A DNA stretch of 64,000 nucleotides from Marivirga atlantica (GTDB lineage: Bacteria; Bacteroidota; Bacteroidia; Cytophagales; Cyclobacteriaceae), in contig NZ_JAERQG010000006.1 of assembly GCF_016734805.1 (NCBI RefSeq), positions 1 to 64,000 of the forward strand, written 5' to 3'. The position numbers and the translations under genes were made by a program. The notes beneath the pieces are model-generated. The model was not told where the DNA came from and ran no database searches. It saw only the letters and a program-made list of their open reading frames with translations. This document shows positions 8,701-15,341 of the stretch, in pieces (positions within the stretch are counted from its first letter, which is position 1; every line of letters begins with the position of its first letter).

Positions 8701-8860
8701 ACCCGCAGAGGAAAGCTTAAAAATAATTGAAAATATGAGTGCAACAAATCTAATTTCATGGAAGCACATAAATATACATGGTGAATATAATTTTGAATCA
8801 ATAAATAATAAAGTAGCTGTATTTGATATTCGGCAACTTATAGGTTACGAAATAACTTAA
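5780..8860 (+). CDS. tnpA: Tn3-family DDE transposase
   Basis: A 1026-residue transposase of full length for the Tn3 family (950-1030). It binds the terminal inverted repeats and carries out replicative transposition. The C-terminal RNase H-like DDE domain shows the family signatures: NIGVRKM at about 650, the first Asp in SSDGQKFGVS at about 712, the second in STDTHGYTEVVFG at about 784, and the catalytic Glu near LLEGQWDNILRFLVSIKT at about 846. There is no frameshift or internal stop, so it may be active. It is much more AT-rich than the metal genes. Confidence 0.95.
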   Translation: MPKIKILKNHEIHQFDTPNSLVLENRLELFSLTDGPKKNVDFTKSESLIGYIILKGYFVANNRFYKPEKFHRDDIRYCCEKFNVNPNKFLSNQNWYKEATLRLHKNDLLKYFNYKSFPSQRLEVLNEAIELVKNAIRPKKVLLSLIRYLYENRIEIPDYGVLSGIITQALNLLEENISNELMDLLGDKEKELLNEFLNMTVNPGEASTHNPYLLTSLKKPNQESNPNKLKETIQEFMIVADMFKHFEPILSNFSISEALVNYYAGWVIIAEQPQFNAITKDETKYLYVLSLISYQYRIRQDLFVDIFLKGIQSFLNRVDRDIKNDFLNQKQTPIKHVKESKERIVKNIEKGENKLNRVREILQSHQYEPNEKISLALGIIESNPDLKEQIIKEFELLENSVSQRIKDEMYFEKIEKGSMRLSRRLKELFISIHFNKDASEKKIYEPVRHYQSKQGNTISIPLLTFLKDDQRKFVVNENGVNSRLYKPLLLIEAANHIKAGSLNLKFSNNYRSINDYMIEEEIWKTDKEYLLKRSNLTSMIDFSRVIQELELKMDKQYHITNENIEQNRYISFNKNNKAVVETPKNKEVDNEFIQNLLSEDEVLPLINVLADISEATEFLDSFSHYKMKGGQLEDNKERLIAGIVALGCNIGVRKMGKITKSIGEENLVNTIRWHFSTQNLSEANSRIVELTDRLSIPKHLKEVVEELHTSSDGQKFGVSVPSIHSSYSYKYFGTGKGISAYTFIDEYSRVFYDTVISSSEREAAYVLDGLLYNEVVESTIHSTDTHGYTEVVFGVANSLGIEFAPRIKSPGSQIMYSFKGKSQKYYLDKGFKILPDKGKYINIELLEGQWDNILRFLVSIKTKKVSASVLLKRLNSYSKNHPLYQALKELGRIHKTIFLLKYFDDSEYRQRIEKQLNKGELWHKFAKDVWFGNNQEFNVGEREAQELALSCRNLIQNSILLWNYLSLTKKLSQLPAEESLKIIENMSATNLISWKHINIHGEYNFESINNKVAVFDIRQLIGYEIT

Positions 8861-8872
8861 AATACTGTTAAT

Positions 8873-8909
8873 CAATTAATTGCGAAATATGGCCTACTTT
8901 TGTTGAGGG
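8873..8909 (+). repeat. Probable right terminal region of the Tn3-family transposon
   Basis: Between the transposase stop and the MFS remnant there are only 46 bp. Read inward from the right, this stretch is CCCTCAACAAAAGTAGGCC followed by ATATTTCGCAATTAA, close to 38 bp and ending in a TTAA resembling the inner TTAAG of Tn3-family repeats. The outer end does not show the common GGGG. The in-frame TGA at 8904-8906 means the transporter reading frame must begin after it, which sets the junction near 8907. The partner repeat is outside the window. Confidence 0.4.
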
Positions 8910-9074
8910 CCTATACAGGGTGTTGCCAACAGCTTCGGAAGTGCCGCCAGTATATTAGGTTTAGTTGCCGGAGGATTTATATTCGGCTTAATTCAACAGC
9001 AGATATTTATCTTATCATGTATTACTATGGGTATTGTATTAATAGTAGGCTTATTTATGAAGGTTGAGGACTAA
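8907..9074 (+). pseudogene. C-terminal remnant of an MFS transporter cut by the transposon
   Basis: An open frame of 55 codons with no start, immediately following the transposon end. It reads GPIQGVANSFGSAASILGLV, then GGFIFGLIQQQIFILSCITM and a last hydrophobic stretch ending in MKVED. QGVANSFGSAASI is typical of the loop and eleventh helix of MFS drug/sugar transporters, and the last helix follows. The preceding in-frame TGA belongs to the transposon. The rest of the gene should lie at the left end of the transposon, outside the window. Confidence 0.65.
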
Positions 9075-9241
9075 CGCTTTTTAAAAGAAAAAGAGCTGGT
9101 GATCATCACTTTAGCTCCATAAGATATAGTTAAACCTACTAGCATTCCTCCAAAGAAACCATATGATTCTTCAGTTATTGAAGTAATATAAATTAGCACT
9201 AAGCCAACCATCAAAATAATAAAACCAATAATCCTGTTCAT
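9071..9241 (-). CDS. Small two-helix membrane protein, unknown function
   Basis: A 56-codon frame with an ATG start. Two hydrophobic helices (IIGFIILMVGLVLIYITSI and GGMLVGLTISYGAKVMIT) are joined by a short EESYG turn, with a basic KKR end. It converges on the MFS remnant and overlaps its stop by 4 bp. Nothing identifies a family. The ATG, hydrophobic periodicity and a terminator just upstream support a real small gene, but chance cannot be excluded. Confidence 0.5.
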   Translation of the reverse strand: MNRIIGFIILMVGLVLIYITSITEESYGFFGGMLVGLTISYGAKVMITSSFSFKKR

Positions 9242-9246
9242 ATCAA

Positions 9247-9276
9247 AAAGTAAAAAGCCCTACTCAAAAGTAGGGC
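9247..9276 (-). terminator. Rho-independent terminator after the deoxyhypusine-synthase-like gene
   Basis: GCCCTACT and AGTAGGGC (9257-9276) form a perfect 8-bp stem with a 4-nt loop. On the leftward strand the stem is followed by TTTTTACTTTTT. It begins 6 bp past the stop of the gene ending at 9283. Confidence 0.85.
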
Positions 9277-9282
9277 GTTAAT

Positions 9283-10248
9283 TTATTGTTCTAAAATGAT
9301 CGCAAAAATAAGAGGTGCCACAATAGTGGCATCTGATTCCACAATGAATTTAGGAGTAGTAATATCTAATTTACCCCAGGTGATTTTTTCATTAGGAACA
9401 GCTCCTGAATAAGAACCATAGCTTGTTGTAGAATCAGAAATCTGGCAGAAATAGCTCCAGAAGGGAACATCAGTATATTCTAAATCTTGATAAAGCATCG
9501 GTACTACGCAGATAGGGAAATCCCCAGCTATACCACCACCTATTTGGAAGAAACCAACACCTTCAGTACCGGCATTAGTCTTATACCAATCAGCTAAGAA
9601 TGTCATATATTCAATACCAGACTTCATGGTAGAAGGCTTAAGCTCACCTTTCACACAATAGCTCGCAAAGATATTACCCATGGTACTATCTTCCCAACCT
9701 GGTACAACAATAGGTAGGTTCTTTTCAGCAGCAGCCACCATCCAGCTATCTTTAGGATCTATCTCGTAATATTGCTCCAGTACGCCAGATTTTATCAACT
9801 TATACATAAACTCATGAGGAAAGAATCTTTCACCATTCTCTTCAGCATCTTTCCATATTTTGAAAATATGCTTTTGTAATCTTCTGAATGCCTCTTCCTC
9901 AGGTATACAAGTATCAGTAACTCTATTCAGGCCTTTTTCTAATAAGTCCCACTCTTCTTTTGGTGTTAAATCTCTATAGTTAGGAACTCTCTTGTAATGG
10001 CTGTGAGCTACCAAATTCATTAAATCTTCCTCCAGATTGGCTCCTGTACAACTGATAATATCTATTTTTCCCTGACGAATCATTTCTGCTAAAGAAATTC
10101 CCATTTCAGCAGTTGACATAGCGCCTGCCAGAGTCACCATCATCTTTTTACCACTCTCAACATGTGATTTGTAGGCTTCAGCAGCATCAATGAGTGCAGC
10201 TGCGTTAAAATGACGATAATTATGTTTTAAAAATTTAGTAATTTCCAT
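9283..10248 (-). CDS. Deoxyhypusine-synthase-family protein (possible homospermidine synthase)
   Basis: A 321-residue member of the deoxyhypusine synthase fold, an NAD-dependent transferase using spermidine or putrescine. Visible are the NAD region (VTLAGAMSTAEMGISLAEMI), SCTGANLEEDLMNLVAH, the active-site stretch FFQIGGGIAGD, and SYGSYSGAVPNEKITWGKL, where the WGK lysine (about Lys293) aligns with the catalytic Lys of human deoxyhypusine synthase. Bacteria lack hypusinated eIF5A, and some bacterial homologues make homospermidine, so that is the more likely role. Start is ATG 10248; a longer TTG start adds six residues. It is the last gene of a three-gene leftward set and ends in a terminator. 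Confidence 0.85.
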   Translation of the reverse strand: MEITKFLKHNYRHFNAAALIDAAEAYKSHVESGKKMMVTLAGAMSTAEMGISLAEMIRQGKIDIISCTGANLEEDLMNLVAHSHYKRVPNYRDLTPKEEWDLLEKGLNRVTDTCIPEEEAFRRLQKHIFKIWKDAEENGERFFPHEFMYKLIKSGVLEQYYEIDPKDSWMVAAAEKNLPIVVPGWEDSTMGNIFASYCVKGELKPSTMKSGIEYMTFLADWYKTNAGTEGVGFFQIGGGIAGDFPICVVPMLYQDLEYTDVPFWSYFCQISDSTTSYGSYSGAVPNEKITWGKLDITTPKFIVESDATIVAPLIFAIILEQ

Positions 10249-10285
10249 AGTTGCTGTTTTCAGCAAAAATAAGAAAATAACAACA

Positions 10286-10927
10286 CTACATATAAGAATT
10301 GAGCACCGATGTGATGTTTTTTTTGAGTAGTCCCTTTAAAGGAAGTTGACGTAGCTTTGAAACTAAAATGGAACCATAAGTGGTAGTTAGCAACATGCTT
10401 ACCATATCCTCTACATGAGATGATTTTGTGATTTCAGTATTAAAAATTGCTTCAAGCAGATGTTTTTCCAGAAGTTTATCAAATGATAATATCTCTTGTT
10501 TAATCGCCTCTTCCGAATTAGGAAATAATAAGGCCTTTTCTGCTTTTTTAATACTGATTGGTTTTAAGACAGTATCAGCCACCGCATAATATTTAATCAA
10601 ATGCTGCATTAAAGAAGGGTGTTTCTGGCAGAGATCAGCATATTGATCAAAAATATAATTTACCGCTTTGAGTCCTTTAATTTGTTGTTCGTTTAAGTGA
10701 ACAGAGGTTCTAAACGCCCAAACCCTCAAAAGGTAAAGTAACACATCTTCCTTTTGAGGAAAATACCTAAAGAAGGTAACCTTTGAAATTCCAACTTCTT
10801 TGCAAATATCGCTTACGTGAATGTCATTGAAATTTCTCTTTTGAAGCTGCTGCTTCGTTTTATCTAAAATCAGCAATTTGAGCTTTGCTGACTTACGTTC
10901 CCTTAAAGATATATCAAGTTTAGCCAT
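10286..10927 (-). CDS. TetR/AcrR-family transcriptional regulator
   Basis: A 213-residue regulator. The N-terminal TetR DNA-binding domain includes the helix-turn-helix at about residues 38-57 (VSDICKEVGISKVTFFRYFP), followed by KEDVLLYLL, which is standard for the family. The C-terminal ligand-binding part is all helical and not informative about the effector. It starts 2 bp after the stop of the OmpA-like gene and lies 37 bp before the deoxyhypusine-synthase-like gene, so the three are probably co-transcribed. Confidence 0.85.
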   Translation of the reverse strand: MAKLDISLRERKSAKLKLLILDKTKQQLQKRNFNDIHVSDICKEVGISKVTFFRYFPQKEDVLLYLLRVWAFRTSVHLNEQQIKGLKAVNYIFDQYADLCQKHPSLMQHLIKYYAVADTVLKPISIKKAEKALLFPNSEEAIKQEILSFDKLLEKHLLEAIFNTEITKSSHVEDMVSMLLTTTYGSILVSKLRQLPLKGLLKKNITSVLNSYM

Positions 10928-10929
10928 TG

Positions 10930-12525
10930 CTAATTCTTGATAATTGTAAATTCCACTCTTCTATTCAGCTTTCTGGTTGCTTCAGATCTATTACTGGCAA
11001 TAGGTCTAGAGCCACCATAGCCTTTGCTTTTTAAGCGTTTGGCGCTAACTCCTTTATTAATCAAATAATCCTGAACAGTATCTGAACGTTTTTGCGAAAG
11101 CTCAATATTTAATTTTGAACTACCGGTATTGTCCGTGTGTCCTGACAGTTCAATCTCTATATTAGGGTTCTTTTTAAGCATACCAGCAACTCTATCAAGT
11201 TCTTCATAAGAACTCTCTAACATATCAGCAGTCCCCCTTTTAAAAAGTACACTTTCGAGTTGTATAGTCGTACCCTTTTCTAATCTCACCAAAGAAAAAG
11301 TTACCTCCGAACTATTACTTAAGGTATCAGTTTTAAGCATTTTCTGCTCATCAAGATAGCCTTCAGCATCAATATCCACAGTATAAACAGAGTCTTTCCA
11401 TAATTTTGTTTGATAAGATGAACCCGAACCTAAAACTATTTCAGAAAAAGAGCTTCTGTTCAATTCATTAATTCCCTTTATAATCAACTGCGGATTTAGT
11501 GCATTACCTGTTAATCCATCGATTACATTGATCTTAACGGATATTTTAGGTCTCTCTTCTTTAGAGTCACTATTTTTGCCACTATATGGAATAATAGGCT
11601 TTGCAGAAGCCGTCATTGTTTCTTCTAATGTTTTCTCCAGCTGTATATCATCAGGCAATTTTGTTACAAGAATATTGCCCAAGCCAATACTATTCACAGT
11701 ATTCACCATATAAGCCTGTTCTGTGTTATCGGCCAATCTGTAGTACCAATCTGCTCCCTCGGTATTCAAGATTTCTACATTTTCCGGTTCTGACCATGTA
11801 GTCCAGGTAGCATCCATGCGTTTTGAAACAAACACATCACGGCTACCTTTACCCTCTCTGCCATTTGAGCTGAAAAATAGCGTTTTATTATCACTTGCTA
11901 AGTATGGCGTTAACTCCTGAGCTTTGGTATTAATGTCAACTCCCAGGTTTCGCACTTCAGTCCATCTGTCGATAGACTTTCTAAAGGCATAGTAAATATC
12001 TTCATTACCTTTTGTATCAAAGCTTTGAAGACTTAAAACCATTATTTTTCCATCTCTTGAGAGACTCCCTGAGAGATGATCAGATTTATTCTTGTAATAT
12101 GGGATATCAACTGACTTAGGTTCGCTCCAATTTTCACCTATTTTTCTCGAATAGGAAATTCCACCCTTTTTAGGACTCTCATAGTTACCAGTAACATACA
12201 TTATAGAACCATCAGGTGTTATGCCTATAACACTGTTAAATTCATGATTATTTAAAGGACCAACAACCCGCTCAGCAGGAGTCCATTCATTATTAACTCT
12301 TTTACTAAACCAAATATCTCCTTTGTCTCTCTCTCCACCGGCATTTGTAGGATGATTCATTTTTGTAAAGTAAAGAATATCACCTTCTGGTGCTAAAACA
12401 GGAGAAATATCATCATAAATACTTTCCAAAGTAGATACTAGGGTTGGTTGTGCGGCATTTTGCGCTGAAAGTACAGTAACATTCAGTAGACAAAATAAGA
12501 CATATATGTAAAATACATTTTTCAT
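10930..12525 (-). CDS. OmpA-family outer-membrane protein with PD40 repeats
   Basis: A 531-residue exported protein. The signal peptide is residues 1-22 (MKNVFYIYVLFCLLNVTVLS). About residues 30-270 are PD40/WD40-like beta-propeller repeats (SPVLAPEGDILYFTK, IGITPDGSIMYVTG, PYLASDNKTLFFSSNGREG). A carboxypeptidase-like beta domain follows at about 320-405. The C-terminal OmpA domain is at about 420-530 (LSGHTDNTGSSKLNIELSQKRSDTVQDY and RKLNRRVEF), which binds peptidoglycan. I chose ATG 12525, which starts the signal peptide, over a TTG two codons upstream. Proteins of this layout anchor envelope structures in Bacteroidota. Confidence 0.88.
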   Translation of the reverse strand: MKNVFYIYVLFCLLNVTVLSAQNAAQPTLVSTLESIYDDISPVLAPEGDILYFTKMNHPTNAGGERDKGDIWFSKRVNNEWTPAERVVGPLNNHEFNSVIGITPDGSIMYVTGNYESPKKGGISYSRKIGENWSEPKSVDIPYYKNKSDHLSGSLSRDGKIMVLSLQSFDTKGNEDIYYAFRKSIDRWTEVRNLGVDINTKAQELTPYLASDNKTLFFSSNGREGKGSRDVFVSKRMDATWTTWSEPENVEILNTEGADWYYRLADNTEQAYMVNTVNSIGLGNILVTKLPDDIQLEKTLEETMTASAKPIIPYSGKNSDSKEERPKISVKINVIDGLTGNALNPQLIIKGINELNRSSFSEIVLGSGSSYQTKLWKDSVYTVDIDAEGYLDEQKMLKTDTLSNSSEVTFSLVRLEKGTTIQLESVLFKRGTADMLESSYEELDRVAGMLKKNPNIEIELSGHTDNTGSSKLNIELSQKRSDTVQDYLINKGVSAKRLKSKGYGGSRPIASNRSEATRKLNRRVEFTIIKN

Positions 12526-12849
12526 CCTCAAAAATTATCTTTAGTAAGCTAGCTTTAAAGTAATCATCTCACAATCACATTTTTATAAAAAACTTACAGG
12601 TGCAATAAACTAACCTTCACAATCAAAAAACAGTCCAGCTAGAAACTGTCAACTATCCATTTACTTTAATACAACTGTAATGAAAGTTTAAATGTATTAA
12701 AGTACTACAATAAATACAAGCACTTTTTTCATTAATAATCAGTAAGTTATATATAATTATATAGATAAAAGTTGACAACAAAGCAAAACTAATCAGTTAC
12801 AAAAATGATATAAGTTGATTGCAATTTTAAGTAATAACAAAAATACTTT
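12526..12849. other. AT-rich intergenic region without a recognisable gene
   Basis: 324 bp between the start of the OmpA-like gene and the stop of the UspA gene, both leftward. It must hold the promoter of the OmpA-like operon. A CAAAACTA at 12784-12791 is a reverse-strand match to TAnnTTTG but lies about 260 bp from the gene and lacks a well-spaced -33 element. I see no ORF, RNA or clear terminator. Confidence 0.5.
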
Positions 12850-13683
12850 TTAGGATGGTTCCAGAAAGATTAGTAGCGGATGAGAACTCAGATAAGATAT
12901 TTCTTGCGATACGCTAGAACTTAGTAAAGTTTCTAAAAAATTTCTTTTTCTCTTAAGCAGTACAAGCAGCTCACCCTCCTGCTCATTAACAAATTCTTCA
13001 ATACCATGGCTGATATCAGACTTATATTCTTTCAAATAGTAGCTCATTTTATCATAGCCTAAAAAGGTTGATAGCTCTTCTTTAAACCTTTCATAAGTCT
13101 GTTCATTCATTTCATTGTTAGAGTGGCTTACGTGCACAACCTTTATTCTACTCTTAAAATTATAAATAAAGCTAACTAATCTTTGAAGCGTGACTCTGTC
13201 ATGCTTGGAATAGTCAGATGCATAAACCACCGAATTGAATCCATTGAATTGAGCTTGAATAGGCACGGTCATTACAGGTACATTACTGGTATCAACTGTT
13301 CTAATGGTTCTACTACCTATTACAGTTTCTTTATTATAACCATTACCCTGAGTACCCATAACTACATAGTCAATATCATTCTTGGCAGTGTATTTATTGA
13401 TAGATTCATTGACATCGCCAACTGTGATTACATAATCACAATTTACTTCAAAGTTCCTCTCAGTTTCATCTGCCAACACTCTTAATTTGTGTTGCGCATA
13501 ATCCTTCATATCAGTAAATGAATGAGCATCCTTTTCAGATTCAATGGCGTTAGAAAACTCTTTTTCTGAAAATACATGCATCAGTGTTAGATTCCCCTTT
13601 CTAACCTGAAGAATATTAGCCGCAAACTCTAAGGCATTTAGAGAATAAGGTGAGAAATCAACAGGGCATAAAATATTATCCAT
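12850..13683 (-). CDS. Universal stress protein with two UspA domains
   Basis: A 277-residue cytoplasmic protein made of two UspA modules. The first (about residues 1-145) starts with ILCPVDFSPYSLNALEFAANI and ends with the ATP-binding pattern GTQGNGYNKETVIGSRT. The second (about 148-277) starts with SVVYASDYSKHDRV and lacks a matching glycine-rich nucleotide motif, so only the first half is likely to bind ATP. UspA proteins in Bacteroidota accumulate under starvation or redox stress. It is monocistronic as far as can be seen. Confidence 0.88.
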   Translation of the reverse strand: MDNILCPVDFSPYSLNALEFAANILQVRKGNLTLMHVFSEKEFSNAIESEKDAHSFTDMKDYAQHKLRVLADETERNFEVNCDYVITVGDVNESINKYTAKNDIDYVVMGTQGNGYNKETVIGSRTIRTVDTSNVPVMTVPIQAQFNGFNSVVYASDYSKHDRVTLQRLVSFIYNFKSRIKVVHVSHSNNEMNEQTYERFKEELSTFLGYDKMSYYLKEYKSDISHGIEEFVNEQEGELLVLLKRKRNFLETLLSSSVSQEISYLSSHPLLIFLEPS

Positions 13684-13729
13684 CAGACTAATACATTAAT
13701 AATTTGAATTTATGAAAAAATTGCTCTTT

Positions 13730-14338
13730 TCAATATTTACTCACGGATTTATTTCCTTTTAAATAGAACCTCCACGGTAATAATGCATCTTCTTCTGCAT
13801 AATCAATTCCTATCCTAGTAGTCGCTACTATCTCTGAGGCATGTACATCCAAGTCATTTTCAATCCATGTATCACTGGATGATGCCAAATAAATGCCATT
13901 TCTAACCTTATTAATGCCTAATGCTTTAGTAAGTTTTCCGGGTCCTGCACAAAGCTTATAATCTGCCTGCTTAGTTTTTACCCTACTATGCATTTCATCC
14001 AGTCCTTCTGTGGGCATTAGCGCTCTAACTAGCACTGCATCAGCAATTCCCTCAACATTAGTTACAACATTAAACAAATGATGAATGCCATAGCAAAGAT
14101 AAATATAAGCTGTACCGCCCTTCTGATACATAGTTGAGGTTCGTTTAGTAAACCTACCTAAATGAGCATGACAGGCTTTATCGTTTCTCCCTGAATAAGC
14201 TTCAGTTTCAACTATGATACCAGAAGTATAAACACCATCTATATGTGAACATAACTTTTTACCGAGCAGGTCTTGAGCTACTCTTACAACATCATCTGAT
14301 AAATAGAAACTTGCTTTGAGTTTGTTACCTTTCTTCAT
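13730..14338 (-). CDS. DNA-3-methyladenine glycosylase (AAG/MPG family)
   Basis: A 202-residue monofunctional base-excision glycosylase of the AAG family, which removes alkylated purines such as 3-methyladenine. Characteristic motifs are DLLGKKLCSHIDG, IVETEAYSGRNDKACHAHLG (the Glu is the catalytic base), TSTMYQKGGTAYIYLCYG and LCAGPGKLTKALGI. Length and domain limits are normal for the family. It diverges from the DUF2911 gene, with 73 bp between their starts. Confidence 0.93.
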   Translation of the reverse strand: MKKGNKLKASFYLSDDVVRVAQDLLGKKLCSHIDGVYTSGIIVETEAYSGRNDKACHAHLGRFTKRTSTMYQKGGTAYIYLCYGIHHLFNVVTNVEGIADAVLVRALMPTEGLDEMHSRVKTKQADYKLCAGPGKLTKALGINKVRNGIYLASSSDTWIENDLDVHASEIVATTRIGIDYAEEDALLPWRFYLKGNKSVSKY

Positions 14339-14411
14339 TCACATTAAAAACTAACCTTTTACAACATAGTTCGTTCATATGGCAGACTAAAAAACACTAA
14401 ACCTATTAATT

Positions 14412-15281
14412 ATGAAAAGAAAATTATTATTCTCGCTTCTTTTAGCGACAGTATTATTCACCTATCAATCTGTAGCTCAGATTAATACACCAATGCCATC
14501 TCCTAAAGCCAAAACTGAATCTACCGTTGGATTAACGGATATTAGCATCAGTTATTTTAGACCTAGTGTTAAAGGAAGAGCTATTTTCGGAGAAGGTAAT
14601 GATTACCTACAACCTTATGGCCAACTATGGAGAGCTGGAGCCAATAGTGGATCCGTACTTTCGTTAAGTACAGATGTAAAAATTGCCGGTAAAGAAGTAA
14701 AAGCTGGTGACTACCTGATTTTTATGACTCCTGGTAAAGACATGTGGGAATTTAAACTTTACACTGACCTTTCCTTGGGAGGAAACGTAGCTGGTTATGA
14801 TGACTCAAAAGAAGCACTTTCAGTAAGTGTAGAGCCAAAGAAATTGGCTGAGCCTGTAGAGTCTCTGACTTACATGATTTCTGATATTAGTGAGGATAAT
14901 ACAATGGCTAATATTCATTTTATGTGGGAAAATACTTCTGTAAAAGTACCTGTTGAAGTTTCATTTGATGACATTGTGATGGCTGATATTGAAGCTAAAA
15001 CTAAGGTAAACCCTAGAAACTTATTGGCAGCAGCTAACTATTACCTTACTGCTGATAAAGATTTAGAGCAGGCCTTAAAGTGGATAAATGCTTATTTGGC
15101 TGAAGGTAACAACAGCCAGCAATTCTGGAATGTACATACTAAAGCTCAGATACTCGCAAAAATGGGTAAAACCAAAGAAGCGAAAGAAGTGGCAAAGAAA
15201 TCAATGGAGCTAGCAAAAGCATCTCCTAATGGTGACTTTGGATATGTGAAAAGAAACGAAGATTTGATTAAGAGTTTATAA
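14412..15281 (+). CDS. DUF2911-domain exported protein with TPR-like tail
   Basis: A 289-residue exported protein: signal peptide 1-22 (MKRKLLFSLLLATVLFTYQS), then DUF2911 at about residues 35-180 (ISISYFRPSVKGRAIFG, LQPYGQLWRAGANSGSVLSL, VKAGDYLIFMTPG), a domain common in Bacteroidota and of unknown function. Residues 200-285 form helix pairs like tetratricopeptide repeats (LLAAANYYLTADKDLEQALKW, AKMGKTKEAKEVAKKSMELA). It is a single-gene unit followed by a terminator. Confidence 0.88.
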   Translation: MKRKLLFSLLLATVLFTYQSVAQINTPMPSPKAKTESTVGLTDISISYFRPSVKGRAIFGEGNDYLQPYGQLWRAGANSGSVLSLSTDVKIAGKEVKAGDYLIFMTPGKDMWEFKLYTDLSLGGNVAGYDDSKEALSVSVEPKKLAEPVESLTYMISDISEDNTMANIHFMWENTSVKVPVEVSFDDIVMADIEAKTKVNPRNLLAAANYYLTADKDLEQALKWINAYLAEGNNSQQFWNVHTKAQILAKMGKTKEAKEVAKKSMELAKASPNGDFGYVKRNEDLIKSL

Positions 15282-15308
15282 TCATAAACTTCAAATAAAT
15301 TTTGAAAG

Positions 15309-15340
15309 TGGTAATTGGTGAGAATCAATTACCATTTTTT
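15309..15340 (+). terminator. Rho-independent terminator after the DUF2911 gene
   Basis: TGGTAATTG (15309-15317) pairs with CAATTACCA (15326-15334) around an 8-nt loop, followed by six T. It lies 27 bp past the stop and just before the convergent OmpA-like gene ends at 15342. Confidence 0.85.
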
Positions 15341-15341
15341 A

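Larger units (their letters stand above)
1..8906 (+). mobile_element. Tn3-family metal-resistance transposon (left end outside window)
   Basis: A serine resolvase and a Tn3-type transposase sit side by side at 5138-8860 and end about 45 bp before the cut-off 3' end of an MFS transporter gene. Left of them, in the opposite direction, is a metal cluster (ArsR regulator, MerTP, MerP, GDCCVxC protein, flavoprotein reductase, DUF6660 protein, CusA/CzcA pump). I infer these are passenger genes, because no terminal inverted repeat is visible between them and the resolvase. The left terminal repeat must then lie upstream of the window. The transposase is visibly more AT-rich than the metal genes, which fits a composite origin. 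Confidence 0.55.

Noticed and set aside
10249-10266. Longer TTG start for the deoxyhypusine-synthase-like protein
   Set aside because: The ATG at 10248 begins the conserved MEITKFL region, and the six extra residues add nothing.
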